The translations under genes were made by a program, and so were the position numbers. This document shows positions 19,733 through 27,884 of a stretch of 64,000 nt of DNA, in pieces (the first letter of the stretch is position 1; the number at the start of each line of letters is the position of its first letter). The notes under the pieces were generated by a model. It worked only from the letters and a program-made list of their open reading frames with translations. It searched no databases and had not been told where the DNA came from. This stretch comes from Brachybacterium ginsengisoli (GTDB lineage Bacteria; Actinomycetota; Actinomycetes; Actinomycetales; Dermabacteraceae), in the NCBI RefSeq assembly GCF_002407065.1, contig NZ_CP023564.1, positions 1,240,001-1,304,000 on the forward strand, given 5' to 3'.

Positions 19733-21001
19733 TCAGGTCGCCGGATCCTCCTCCACGACCGTGACCGTCCAGGGCTTCGAGAGGACGATGTGCGTGGCGC
19801 CGTCGGCGTCCACGGCGGCCACCGCGCCGTGGGCCTCGTAGGTGCCCGGGCCCAGGGCGTCGGGCCCGCAGGCTCCCTGGCTGGTCCATGCCCGCTCGGT
19901 GCGGGTGACGCCGTCGGCGTCCATCCACTGCAGCGGGATCGTGGTGGCGTTGCGGGCCCCGGCGACGACGGTGCCGGTGCCGGGATCGGTGAGCACGACG
20001 GCATGGAACAGCCCCATGGACCCCAGATCCGGCGAGGTGGCCGTCACCTCGGCGCCCACCGAGCTGCCGACCTCCTCGTCGGGCACGACGGTGGAGACCT
20101 CCGTGGTCGGCTCGGCGACCTCCACTCCGAGCCCGTCGCCGTCGCCGCGCGGGGCGAGCGTCGCGCCGCAGTGCAGGGGGGAGAGGTCCGCGGGGATCTC
20201 GCCCGACGGGGCGCTGACGGCGCCGGGGACAGCCTCGGCGGCGCCCCCGACGACGTCGACGAGCACGTCCTCCCTCGCGCCCCATCCGGCCTCCCGGCGG
20301 CCGGGGCCGTCGAGATCGCCTCCGCTGAGGCGCAGCAGGTACTGCCCGTCCGGCAGCGGGGCGTCGTCGCAGGTGCCGAGCGTCAGCCGGGCGGTGACGG
20401 CCGACGGCGCCGGCCCGTCCCCGGCGACCTCGACCCGCTCGCGCACCACGATCGGGGGCACGGGGGCGCCCTCGACGCCGAGCTGCTCGTCCCATCCGGG
20501 GGCGGGCACGCCGCGGTTCTCGGGGTGGGCGGGCAGCAGCACGCCCGAGGGGGTGAAGCCCCGGTACTCCTGCTCGGGCTCCAGGTGGAAGGGGCCGCTC
20601 ACCTCGAGGTCGTTGCCCTCGGCGCGGACGCTGAGCGGGGTGAGCGTCCCGCCGGTCGTGGAGGTGCTCGGGGCTTTCTCCTCTCCGGGGCGACACAGCC
20701 AGGTCGGGTCCACCGGGGTGCTCTCGGCGGCGGCCACCTCGGCAGGATCCATCGGCGCGGCGGAGGCCGGTGGAGTCGTGGGCTCCTCGTCCGTTCCGCC
20801 GTCGGGACGGTCCGGGATCGGGTCGCAGGCGCTGAGGGCGCAGACGAGCAGGAACGCGGAGAGGACGGCCAGGGAGGCCGGGACCCGGGGCCGACGTCCG
20901 CCGCGCCGGGCGCGGGGGAGCGGAGCCTCCGGGGGGCCGAGACGCGCGATGCCGGAGGCGCCCCGCCCGGAGCTGCGCGTCCTGTCCCCACTGTCGCCCA
21001 T
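19733..21001 (-). CDS. Hypothetical lipoprotein
   Basis: 422 residues. A long basic n-region (about 40 residues), a hydrophobic stretch and a lipobox ALSAC with Cys59 predict a membrane-anchored lipoprotein; a shorter start inside the n-region is possible. The mature part opens with a Pro/Thr/Asp-rich linker, then beta-rich segments (PVPPIVVRERVEVAG, DGQYLLRLSGGDL, PWTVTVVEED) resembling Ig-like extracellular modules. Six or fewer cysteines may form disulfides. No known family. It lies 165 bp upstream of icd on the same strand, with a weak hairpin between (about 19628-19645). Confidence 0.75.
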   Translation of the reverse strand: MGDSGDRTRSSGRGASGIARLGPPEAPLPRARRGGRRPRVPASLAVLSAFLLVCALSACDPIPDRPDGGTDEEPTTPPASAAPMDPAEVAAAESTPVDPTWLCRPGEEKAPSTSTTGGTLTPLSVRAEGNDLEVSGPFHLEPEQEYRGFTPSGVLLPAHPENRGVPAPGWDEQLGVEGAPVPPIVVRERVEVAGDGPAPSAVTARLTLGTCDDAPLPDGQYLLRLSGGDLDGPGRREAGWGAREDVLVDVVGGAAEAVPGAVSAPSGEIPADLSPLHCGATLAPRGDGDGLGVEVAEPTTEVSTVVPDEEVGSSVGAEVTATSPDLGSMGLFHAVVLTDPGTGTVVAGARNATTIPLQWMDADGVTRTERAWTSQGACGPDALGPGTYEAHGAVAAVDADGATHIVLSKPWTVTVVEEDPAT

Positions 21002-21094
21002 CCTGCGCCCCCTGCCTGGTCCCGATGCCTCGCCCCGGGGTCGGTCACGACGGCGTCGGCGCGCGGCCCCGGGTAGAACGTACCGGAGGCGGGC

Positions 21095-21949
21095 TCAGCG
21101 CGGTGCCGGGGCGGGGGCGCCCAGCACGATCAGGGTCAGCGCCATGACCGCCATCCCGGCGATCAGCGAGTAGATCACCGTGTGGTGCTCGCCGGTCTCC
21201 TCCGCGGCGGGCAGCAGCTCGTCGAGCGAGACGAAGACCATCACCCCGGCGACCCCGGCCAGGATCGCGCCCATCGCCGCTCCCTCGAGCAGCGGGGAGA
21301 GCAGCAGGAAGCCGATCACGGCGCCCACCGGTTCGGCGAACCCCGTCATCGTGGCGAGCCAGAAGGCCTTCGCCCGTGACCCGGTGGCCCGGCGCACCGG
21401 GACCGCGACCGCGAGGCCCTCGGGGATGTTGTGCAGCGCGATCGCCGCCACCACCGGGATCGCGACCTCGGGGGCCTGCAGGGCCGCCACGAAGGTCGCG
21501 AAGCCCTCGGGCACGTTGTGCAGGGCGAGGGCGATCGCGGTGACCGTCCCCGTGCGCAGCAGGCGGGCGCGCAGCATCCGGTCCTCGGCCTGTTCCTGGG
21601 GCTCGCGCACCTCGGCATGCCCGTGGCTGCCGGTCATCCGGCCCGAGAACTCGTGCGGGCTGACCGCCTCGGGCACCAGGCGGTCCAGCACCGCGATCAC
21701 GCCGATGCCGACGAAGAACGCGAGCGCCGCCTGGGCCCCGCCCTTCGCGGTCACCGCTTCGCCACCGGAGAGCACGTGGGCTCCCTGGGGCAGCAGCTCC
21801 ATGAAGGAGACGTAGAGCATCACGCCGGCGGAGAGTCCGAGACCGCCGGCCAGGATCTTCGGGCTGGTCCCGCGGCCCATCACTCCGAGGGCGGCGCCGA
21901 TGCTGGTGGCGCCACCGGCGACGAGGGTGAGGAGGAAGGCGACGAGCAC
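21095..21949 (-). CDS. zupT: ZIP family divalent metal transporter (ZupT-like)
   Basis: 284 residues, 8 TM helices. The paired HNVPEG and HNIPEG motifs in TM4 and TM5 are the metal-binding core of ZIP/ZupT transporters, which import zinc and other divalent metals. A His-containing cytoplasmic loop (SGSHGHAEV-like region at about 105-112) lies between TM3 and TM4. The start is GTG 21949; a TAGGGT hexamer 6 nt upstream and no Shine-Dalgarno sequence suggest a leaderless mRNA. Divergent from hisD across 101 bp. Confidence 0.9.
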   Translation of the reverse strand: MLVAFLLTLVAGGATSIGAALGVMGRGTSPKILAGGLGLSAGVMLYVSFMELLPQGAHVLSGGEAVTAKGGAQAALAFFVGIGVIAVLDRLVPEAVSPHEFSGRMTGSHGHAEVREPQEQAEDRMLRARLLRTGTVTAIALALHNVPEGFATFVAALQAPEVAIPVVAAIALHNIPEGLAVAVPVRRATGSRAKAFWLATMTGFAEPVGAVIGFLLLSPLLEGAAMGAILAGVAGVMVFVSLDELLPAAEETGEHHTVIYSLIAGMAVMALTLIVLGAPAPAPR

Positions 21950-21955
21950 GGGCCG

Positions 21956-21961
21956 ACCCTA
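21956..21961 (-). promoter_or_regulatory. Putative leaderless -10 box of the ZIP gene (TAGGGT)
   Basis: On the minus strand TAGGGT is followed by 6 nt and the GTG start codon. Confidence 0.5.
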
Positions 21962-22038
21962 TCCGGTGCAGGGCCCGGATCAGCGCCGGAGGTCCTTCCG
22001 GGACGTGGGCGCGGCGAGCCTCTCCCGCGCCCCGCTCC

Positions 22039-22044
22039 TAGACT
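22039..22044 (+). promoter_or_regulatory. Putative leaderless -10 box of hisD (TAGACT)
   Basis: TAGACT, then GCGTCC, then the hisD ATG; no ribosome site between them. Confidence 0.55.
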
Positions 22045-22050
22045 GCGTCC

Positions 22051-23388
22051 ATGCCTTCCGCCGATCCGTTCCTCACCGTGACCGACCTGCGCACGCGGAC
22101 CCTCACCGCCGCCGAGCTCACCGCCGCGCTGCCGCGCGCCGAGCTGGACGTCGAGGCCGCGGTCGCCGTCGCGCGACCGCTGGTCGAGGACGTCGCCTCC
22201 CGGGGCGCCGCCGCCGTGCTCGATGCCTCCGAGCGCTTCGACGGGATGCGGCCCGAGCATCTGCGGGTCCCGCCCGAGGCCCTGCAGCGCGCGCTCGAGG
22301 AGCTCGATCCGGCGATCCGCTCGGCGCTCGAGGAGTCGATCGCGCGGGTCCGACGGGTCGACGGCGAGCAGGTCCGTCCTGCCGACAGCGTCGAGGTGGT
22401 GCCCGGCGGCACCGTCACGCAGCGCTGGGTCCCGGTGCGCCGCGTGGGTCTCTACGTGCCCGGAGGCCGTGCCGTGCTGCCCAGCTCGGTGGTGATGAAC
22501 GTGGTCCCCGCCCAGGTCGCCGGCGTCGAGCAGATCGTGCTCGCCTCCCCGCCGCAGAAGGAGTTCGGCGGGCTCCCGCACCCCACGATCATGGCCGCCT
22601 GCGCGCTGCTGGGGATCACCGAGGTGCTCGCCGCCGGAGGTGCCCAGGCGATCGCCCTGCTCGCCCACGGCGCGCAGGACCTCGGCGACGGCGAGGGCCT
22701 GCAGGGAGTCGATCTGATCACCGGGCCCGGCAATGTCTACGTGGCCGCGGCCAAGCGCCTCGTGCGCGGGATCGTGGGCATCGACGCCGAGGCCGGTCCC
22801 ACCGAGATCGCGATCCTCGCCGACGGCGAGGCCCACCCCGCCTACGTCGCCGCGGACCTGATCTCCCAGGCCGAGCACGATCCGCTGGCCGCGAGCGTGC
22901 TGGTCACCGACTCCCCGGAGCTCGTGGGCGCGGTCGAGGTCGAGCTCGCCTCCCAGGTCCCGCAGGCGCTGCACCGTGAGCGCGTCGAGGAGGCCCTGCG
23001 CGGGCGGCAGAGCGGCGTCGTGCTGGTCACCGATCTCGAACAGGGGATCGCGGTGGTCGACGCGTACGGTGCCGAGCACCTCGAGATCCAGACCGCCGAC
23101 GCCGCGGAGGTGGCCGCCCGGATCACCAACGCCGGCGCCGTCTTCGTGGGAGCCCACAGCCCCGTGAGCCTCGGCGACTACGCCGCGGGCTCCAACCACG
23201 TGCTGCCCACCGGCGGCACCTCGCGCTTCACCGGCGGACTCGGTGTGCAGACCTTCCTGCGCGGCATCCACGTCGTCCACTACGACCGCGAGGCGCTTGC
23301 CGGGGCGCGTGCTGCGGCGACCACGCTGGCCCGCGCGGAGGGTCTGCCCTCGCACGGCTCCGCGATCGACATCCGCTTCGCGGACTGA
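22051..23388 (+). CDS. hisD: Histidinol dehydrogenase
   Basis: 445 residues. Zinc enzyme that oxidises histidinol to histidine in two NAD-dependent steps, the end of histidine synthesis. Seen: [62 protein letters not shown] and [11 protein letters not shown], with the conserved zinc-ligand pattern [10 protein letters not shown] and the end [22 protein letters not shown]. Full family length. In many actinobacteria hisC follows directly; here a carbohydrate island of about 8 kb separates hisD from hisC. Confidence 0.98.
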   Translation: MPSADPFLTVTDLRTRTLTAAELTAALPRAELDVEAAVAVARPLVEDVASRGAAAVLDASERFDGMRPEHLRVPPEALQRALEELDPAIRSALEESIARVRRVDGEQVRPADSVEVVPGGTVTQRWVPVRRVGLYVPGGRAVLPSSVVMNVVPAQVAGVEQIVLASPPQKEFGGLPHPTIMAACALLGITEVLAAGGAQAIALLAHGAQDLGDGEGLQGVDLITGPGNVYVAAAKRLVRGIVGIDAEAGPTEIAILADGEAHPAYVAADLISQAEHDPLAASVLVTDSPELVGAVEVELASQVPQALHRERVEEALRGRQSGVVLVTDLEQGIAVVDAYGAEHLEIQTADAAEVAARITNAGAVFVGAHSPVSLGDYAAGSNHVLPTGGTSRFTGGLGVQTFLRGIHVVHYDREALAGARAAATTLARAEGLPSHGSAIDIRFAD

Positions 23389-23457
23389 CGCGCCGGGCGC
23401 TCGGCGGGCAGGAGTCCCGCCCGCCGGGCGCCTGATCTGCTGAGCGACTCGCGGGGC

Positions 23458-23486
23458 TTGCCACGATCGATGTAAGCGCATACAGT
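23458..23486 (+). promoter_or_regulatory. Promoter of the LacI-family gene (TTGCCA-17-TACAGT)
   Basis: -35 TTGCCA at 23458-23463, 17-nt spacer, -10 TACAGT at 23481-23486. Operator O1 fills the end of the spacer and part of the -10; O2 lies just past the expected transcription start. This is a classic repressible arrangement. Confidence 0.75.
23471..23484. promoter_or_regulatory. LacI-type operator O1
   Basis: TGTAAGCGCATACA, an imperfect 14-bp palindrome centred on the CG step that LacI-family proteins need. It overlaps the spacer and -10 of the regulator promoter. Confidence 0.7.
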
Positions 23487-23498
23487 CATGCTTAGTCT

Positions 23499-23512
23499 GT
23501 AAGCGCTTCCAG
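23499..23512. promoter_or_regulatory. LacI-type operator O2
   Basis: TGTAAGCGCTTCCA, sharing TGTAAGCGC with O1; the centres are 28 bp apart. It probably sits in the transcribed leader. Confidence 0.7.
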
Positions 23513-23586
23513 TCCTGTGGCAGGAAGCGGACCGACCCGGCGGGCCCCGGGAGCAGAGCACCGATGGCGGTGGGGAGGAGCACGCG

Positions 23587-24666
23587 ATGGCAGCGAGCGA
23601 CGGCCCTCCGGGCGTGCCCACCATCTATCAGGTCGCCGAGCGCGCCGGAGTCTCGATCGCGACCGTGAGCCGCACCTTCGGAGATCCCGACAAGGTCGCC
23701 GCCCGCACCCGCGACAGCGTGCTCGAGGCCGCCCGCGAGCTGCGGTACGTCCCCGCGGCGGCGGCCCGAGCCCTCGCGGTGCGTCGCAGCAAGGCGCTGG
23801 GCGTCGTGCTCCCGCACATCGCGGGCCCCTACTACGCGCAGCTCCTGGTCGGCTTCGAGATCGCCGCCTCCGAGCTCGGTCTCTCCGTGGTGCTCGTGCT
23901 CTCGGGGCCCCAGGAGAACCGCCCCACCGCCGTGCTCGATCTGCTCGGCAGGGTCGACGGCGTCGCGTTCATGGCCCGCAGCGGAGCCGATGATCAGATC
24001 GTCCGGCAGGTCTCCGAGGTGCGCCCGACGGTGAGCGTCGCGCGCGGCACGGTGGATGGCGTCGACGCCTTCTACGCCGAGAACCGCAGCACGGCCCGAG
24101 AGCTCACCGAGCACCTCATCGGCCACGGTCGGCGGCGCATCGGATTCGTCGGCCTGCCCGAGGACGGCTCCGACATCGGTCGTCGGCACCGCGGCTACCT
24201 CGACGCCCTCGAGGACGCCGGGCTGGCCCCGGCACAGCATTTCCCCGTCCCGCCGATCGAGTCGGCCGGGTTCGAGGTCGCCGAGCAGCTGCTGGCCGGC
24301 CGCGGCGGGCCGGAGAGCGGGCAGGGGATCGCGGATCTCGACGCGCTCGTCTGCGGCAACGACGAGCTCGCCCTCGCGATCATCGCCCGCCTCACCGCGG
24401 CCGGGATCGACGTGCCGGGGGACCTGGCCGTGACCGGATGGGACGACACCGTCACCGCCCGGTACCTCAGTCCCGGACTGACCACCGTGCGCCAGGAGGT
24501 CGCCGAGCTCGGCGCTCGTGCGGCACGTCGACTCGCCGACCGCATCGCGGGCGAGGACGTGCAGGAACCCACCACCGTCGCCTCGACGCTCGTGCTGCGG
24601 GACTCCTGCGGCTGCCCGCCGATCGAGGTCTCCGGCGCTTCGCCGCCCACCGGCCCCACCGCCTGA
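23587..24666 (+). CDS. LacI family transcriptional regulator
   Basis: 359 residues. N-terminal helix-turn-helix (residues 12-33: TIYQVAERAGVSIATVSRTF) with hinge RYVPAAAARALAVRRSKALGVVLP, then a periplasmic-binding-like effector domain (about 60-340) including GRRRIGFVGLP and DALVCGNDELALAII. A likely repressor of its own operon, released by a sugar ligand. Two matching operators lie in its promoter. It is the first gene of the sugar-import and glycosidase cluster reaching to 31308. Starts at ATG 23587, with GGAGGAG upstream. Confidence 0.93.
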   Translation: MAASDGPPGVPTIYQVAERAGVSIATVSRTFGDPDKVAARTRDSVLEAARELRYVPAAAARALAVRRSKALGVVLPHIAGPYYAQLLVGFEIAASELGLSVVLVLSGPQENRPTAVLDLLGRVDGVAFMARSGADDQIVRQVSEVRPTVSVARGTVDGVDAFYAENRSTARELTEHLIGHGRRRIGFVGLPEDGSDIGRRHRGYLDALEDAGLAPAQHFPVPPIESAGFEVAEQLLAGRGGPESGQGIADLDALVCGNDELALAIIARLTAAGIDVPGDLAVTGWDDTVTARYLSPGLTTVRQEVAELGARAARRLADRIAGEDVQEPTTVASTLVLRDSCGCPPIEVSGASPPTGPTA

Positions 24667-24787
24667 GAACCGCTCTCCGCCGCGGCGCCCGCGACCCCGG
24701 GCCCTCGCAGAGCCCGTCCCCGAGCGCCCCGCCGCTCCCGAGCCACAGCCCCACCCCCTCCACCGCACCACCGACGAAGGAGTCACC

Positions 24788-26080
24788 ATGACCACCACCT
24801 CGCGCCTCTCCCGCCGTGCCTTCACCGGCCTCGGCGCCGCCGGCACCCTCGCCGTCCTGGCCGCCTGCGGCCGTCCCGACGAGGAGGAGGCCGGTCCCGC
24901 GGCCTCCGCCGAGCCGATCGCCGAAGGCCCCGCCACCGGCTCCCTGACCCTCTGGGCGATGGGCGCCGAGGGCGAGGCGCTGCCCGAGCTGCTCAAGGGA
25001 TTCGAGAAGGAGAACCCCGACGTGACCGTCGAGGTGACCCCGCTGCCCTGGGACTCCGCCCATGACAAGTTCACCTCCGCGATCGCCGCCGGCACCGCGC
25101 CGGACGTCGCCCAGGTGGGCTCGACCTGGATGGCGGAGTTCGTGGGCCTGAACGCCCTGGAGCCCACCCCGGAGAGCATCGCCCTGGACGACTTCTTCCC
25201 CGGCGCCGTCGACGGCATCACCGTCGCCGACACCGCCTACGGCGTGCCGTGGTACGTCGAGACCCGCCTGGTCTACTACCGCAAGGACATCGCGAAGGCG
25301 GCCGGGATCACCGAGCCGCCGACCGACTGGGAGGGCCTGGTCGCGATGGCGAAGGCCCTCCAGGGCCAGCCCGACGGGAAGTGGGGCATCGCCCTGCAGC
25401 CCGGCGGAGCGGGCTCCTGGCAGACCGTGCTTCCGCTGAGCTGGTCCAACGGCGGGGACGTCGTCTCCGAGAACGGCGAGGAGTTCACCTTCGAGACTCC
25501 CGAGAACGAGGAGGCGCTGGCCTACTACCAGTCCTACTTCACCGACGGCATCGCGGACCCGGCGCCGGCCGAGGGCACCACCGAGCAGGACTTCGTCTCC
25601 GGAGCGGTGCCGATGTTCATCTCCGGCCCGTGGATGATGGCCGCGGTCGAGGGCGTCGGCGGCGAGGGCTTCGCGGACAAGTACGGCGTGTTCGTCATGC
25701 CGCAGATGGAGACCAGCTCGAGCTTCCTCGGCGGGGCGAACCTCGGCGTCTTCCAGGGCTCGGAGAACCGCGACGCCGCATGGAAGCTCGTCGAGTACCT
25801 CTCGCGACCCGAGGTGCAGGTCCAATGGTTCGGGATCGTCGCCGCGATGCCGGGCCTCCAGAGCGCCTGGGAGGACGAGACCGTCTCCTCGAACGAGAAG
25901 TTCGAGGCCTTCCACACCCAGCTGCAGACGGCCTTCGCACCGCCCACCATCGCCACCTGGGAGCAGGTCGCCGCGAAGTTCGACGCCCAGATCGAGCAGG
26001 TCTGCAAGCAGGATCTCGCCCCGGCCGATGCGCTCAAGACCGTCCAGTCCGAGGCCCAGGGCATCGGGACCGGGGCCTGA
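24788..26080 (+). CDS. ABC sugar-binding lipoprotein (CUT1 family SBP)
   Basis: 430 residues from ATG 24788 with GAAGGAG upstream. Lipoprotein signal with a twin-arginine-like n-region (SRRAFTGLG) and lipobox LAAC, Cys27. Family 1 extracellular solute-binding protein: LTLWAMGAEGEALPELLKGFEKENPDVTVEV opening, TAPDVAQVGSTWMAEF, VPWYVETRLVYYRKD and GAVPMFISGPWM. It captures an oligosaccharide outside the membrane and delivers it to the two permeases that follow. Specificity is unknown; the adjacent glycosidases suggest beta-glucans. Confidence 0.92.
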   Translation: MTTTSRLSRRAFTGLGAAGTLAVLAACGRPDEEEAGPAASAEPIAEGPATGSLTLWAMGAEGEALPELLKGFEKENPDVTVEVTPLPWDSAHDKFTSAIAAGTAPDVAQVGSTWMAEFVGLNALEPTPESIALDDFFPGAVDGITVADTAYGVPWYVETRLVYYRKDIAKAAGITEPPTDWEGLVAMAKALQGQPDGKWGIALQPGGAGSWQTVLPLSWSNGGDVVSENGEEFTFETPENEEALAYYQSYFTDGIADPAPAEGTTEQDFVSGAVPMFISGPWMMAAVEGVGGEGFADKYGVFVMPQMETSSSFLGGANLGVFQGSENRDAAWKLVEYLSRPEVQVQWFGIVAAMPGLQSAWEDETVSSNEKFEAFHTQLQTAFAPPTIATWEQVAAKFDAQIEQVCKQDLAPADALKTVQSEAQGIGTGA

Positions 26081-26081
26081 T

Positions 26082-27032
26082 ATGACCGCCGCTCCGCTGA
26101 CCGATCCCGGACCGGCCCCGAGCTCCGACGCCGGACCCGCCCGGCGCCGGAGCGGCCGACGAGCCGCGGGGGAGGCGCGCGCCGGGATCCTGCTCTCCCT
26201 GCCGTTCGTCCTCCTGTTCGCGGTGTTCATCGCCTGGCCCGTGCTGCAGTCGATGTTCATGTCCTTCACCGACATGCGCATCAGCGACATCCGCTCGCCC
26301 TTCGCGGTGGACTTCGTGGGCCTGGACAACTACGTCACCGCCTTCGAAGACCCGGTGTTCCGTCGCGCCGCGGCGAACACCGGCGTGTTCGTGGTGTTCG
26401 GCGTGCCGCTGACCATCGTCGCCGGCCTCGCCGCCGCGCTCGCGCTGGACCGGGGCGTGACCCGCCTGCGGGGACTGTTCCGCATGGGCTTCTACACCCC
26501 CGTCGTGACCTCGGTGGTCGCGGTCGCCGTGGTCTGGCGGTTCCTGCTGCGGCCGGACAACGGCCTGGTGAACACCGTGCTGGGCTGGGTCGGGATCGAC
26601 GGGCCGAACTGGCTGGGCGATGAGCGCACGGCGCTGCTTTCGCTCATCGTGATGGCCGTCTGGCGCAACTTCGGTACCTCGATGGTCATCTTCCTCGCCG
26701 GCCTCCAGGCGGTGGACCGCGGGCTGCACGAGGCGGCCGCCCTCGACGGCGCCACCGTGCGCCAGCGGTTCTGGCACATCACCCTGCCCGCGATCCGCCC
26801 CACGATGCTGTTCGTCATGGTCACCACGTCGATCGGGTACCTGCAGTTCTTCGAGGAACCCTTCGTGATGACCCAGGGCGGGCCGCTGAACTCCACGATC
26901 TCCGCCTCGATGTACACCTACAACCAGTTCGGGTTCGGCAACTACGGGGTCGCCGGCGCGATGGCGTACCTGACGTTCATCGTCATCGGCATCGTCACCC
27001 TCGCGCAGTTCCGCCTCATGAGGGAGAAGTGA
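26082..27032 (+). CDS. ABC sugar permease 1 (MalF/UgpA type)
   Basis: 316 residues, starting at ATG 26082 one base after the upstream stop. Six TM helices and the EAA loop HEAAALDGATVRQRFWHITLPAIRP that contacts the ATPase. The N-terminus carries about 35 Pro/Ala-rich residues before TM1. Cytoplasmic-membrane component of a CUT1 importer; forms a heterodimer with the next gene product. No ATPase gene is in the cluster, so a shared MsiK-type ATPase elsewhere is expected, as is usual in actinobacteria. Confidence 0.93.
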   Translation: MTAAPLTDPGPAPSSDAGPARRRSGRRAAGEARAGILLSLPFVLLFAVFIAWPVLQSMFMSFTDMRISDIRSPFAVDFVGLDNYVTAFEDPVFRRAAANTGVFVVFGVPLTIVAGLAAALALDRGVTRLRGLFRMGFYTPVVTSVVAVAVVWRFLLRPDNGLVNTVLGWVGIDGPNWLGDERTALLSLIVMAVWRNFGTSMVIFLAGLQAVDRGLHEAAALDGATVRQRFWHITLPAIRPTMLFVMVTTSIGYLQFFEEPFVMTQGGPLNSTISASMYTYNQFGFGNYGVAGAMAYLTFIVIGIVTLAQFRLMREK

Positions 27033-27850
27033 TGATCGACCGTCGCCGCCCCGTCCTGACCTACGTCGTCCTGACCGTCTTCCTGCTGCTGGTGATCACT
27101 CCCTTCGTGTGGATGATCCTCGGCAGCGTGAAGACCCAGGGGGAGCTGCTGCGGGTGCCCCCGACCTGGCTGCCCGAGGAGCCCACCTGGGACAACTTCC
27201 GAAGGCTCTTCGACCGACCCTTCGGGCGCTACTTCCAGAACTCCGTGGTGGTCGCGGTCGCCGTCACCGCCGGGAACCTCCTGTTCTCCTCGATGTTCGG
27301 CTATGCGCTGGCGCATCTGCGGTTCCCGTTCAAGCGGCTGCTGTTCGTGCTGGTGCTGGGCTGCCTGATGATCCCGGGCCTGGTCACCTTCATCCCGCAG
27401 TACGTGCTGGTGGTGAACCTGGGCCTGGCCAACACCATCCCGGCGCTGATCCTCCCGTTCCTGGTCCAGCCCTTCAGCGTCTTCCTGATGCGCCAGTTCT
27501 TCCTGGGACTGCCCCGGGAGCTGCTGGAGGCCGGGCGGATCGACGGGGTCGGCGAGATCGCGATCTTCTTCCGGGTCTACCTGCCGCTGGCAGGACCGGC
27601 CTTCGCGACCCTCGGCATCCTCACGTTCCTCGGTTCGTGGAACAACTTCCTGTGGCCGCTGGTCGTCTCCTCCAGCGAGGCGACCTACACGCTGCCGGTC
27701 GCGCTCGCCCTGATCTCGACCGGTCAGAACGACACCGACTACGGACTGCTGCTGGCCGGCGCCACCCTCGTGGTCCTGCCGATCCTCGCCGTCTTCCTGT
27801 TCTTCCAGCGCTACTTCATCCAGGGCATCGCCACCAGCGGCATCAAGTGA
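27032..27850 (+). CDS. ABC sugar permease 2 (MalG/UgpE type)
   Basis: 272 residues; the ATG overlaps the upstream stop (TGATG). Six TM helices, start TYVVLTVFLLLVITPFVWMILGSVKTQGEL and the EAA motif ELLEAGRIDGVGEIAIFFRVYLPLAGPA, standard for the second CUT1 permease. A GTG three bases upstream is an alternative start. Partner of the previous permease. Confidence 0.93.
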   Translation: MIDRRRPVLTYVVLTVFLLLVITPFVWMILGSVKTQGELLRVPPTWLPEEPTWDNFRRLFDRPFGRYFQNSVVVAVAVTAGNLLFSSMFGYALAHLRFPFKRLLFVLVLGCLMIPGLVTFIPQYVLVVNLGLANTIPALILPFLVQPFSVFLMRQFFLGLPRELLEAGRIDGVGEIAIFFRVYLPLAGPAFATLGILTFLGSWNNFLWPLVVSSSEATYTLPVALALISTGQNDTDYGLLLAGATLVVLPILAVFLFFQRYFIQGIATSGIK

Positions 27851-27884
27851 TCCCGCCCGTCCCGCACCGCCTCGAGGAGGCATC

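Noticed and set aside
21880-25233. 1100-codon minus-strand open frame across hisD and the LacI gene
   Set aside because: Shadow of hisD, the LacI gene and the binding-protein gene, all of which have clear motifs.
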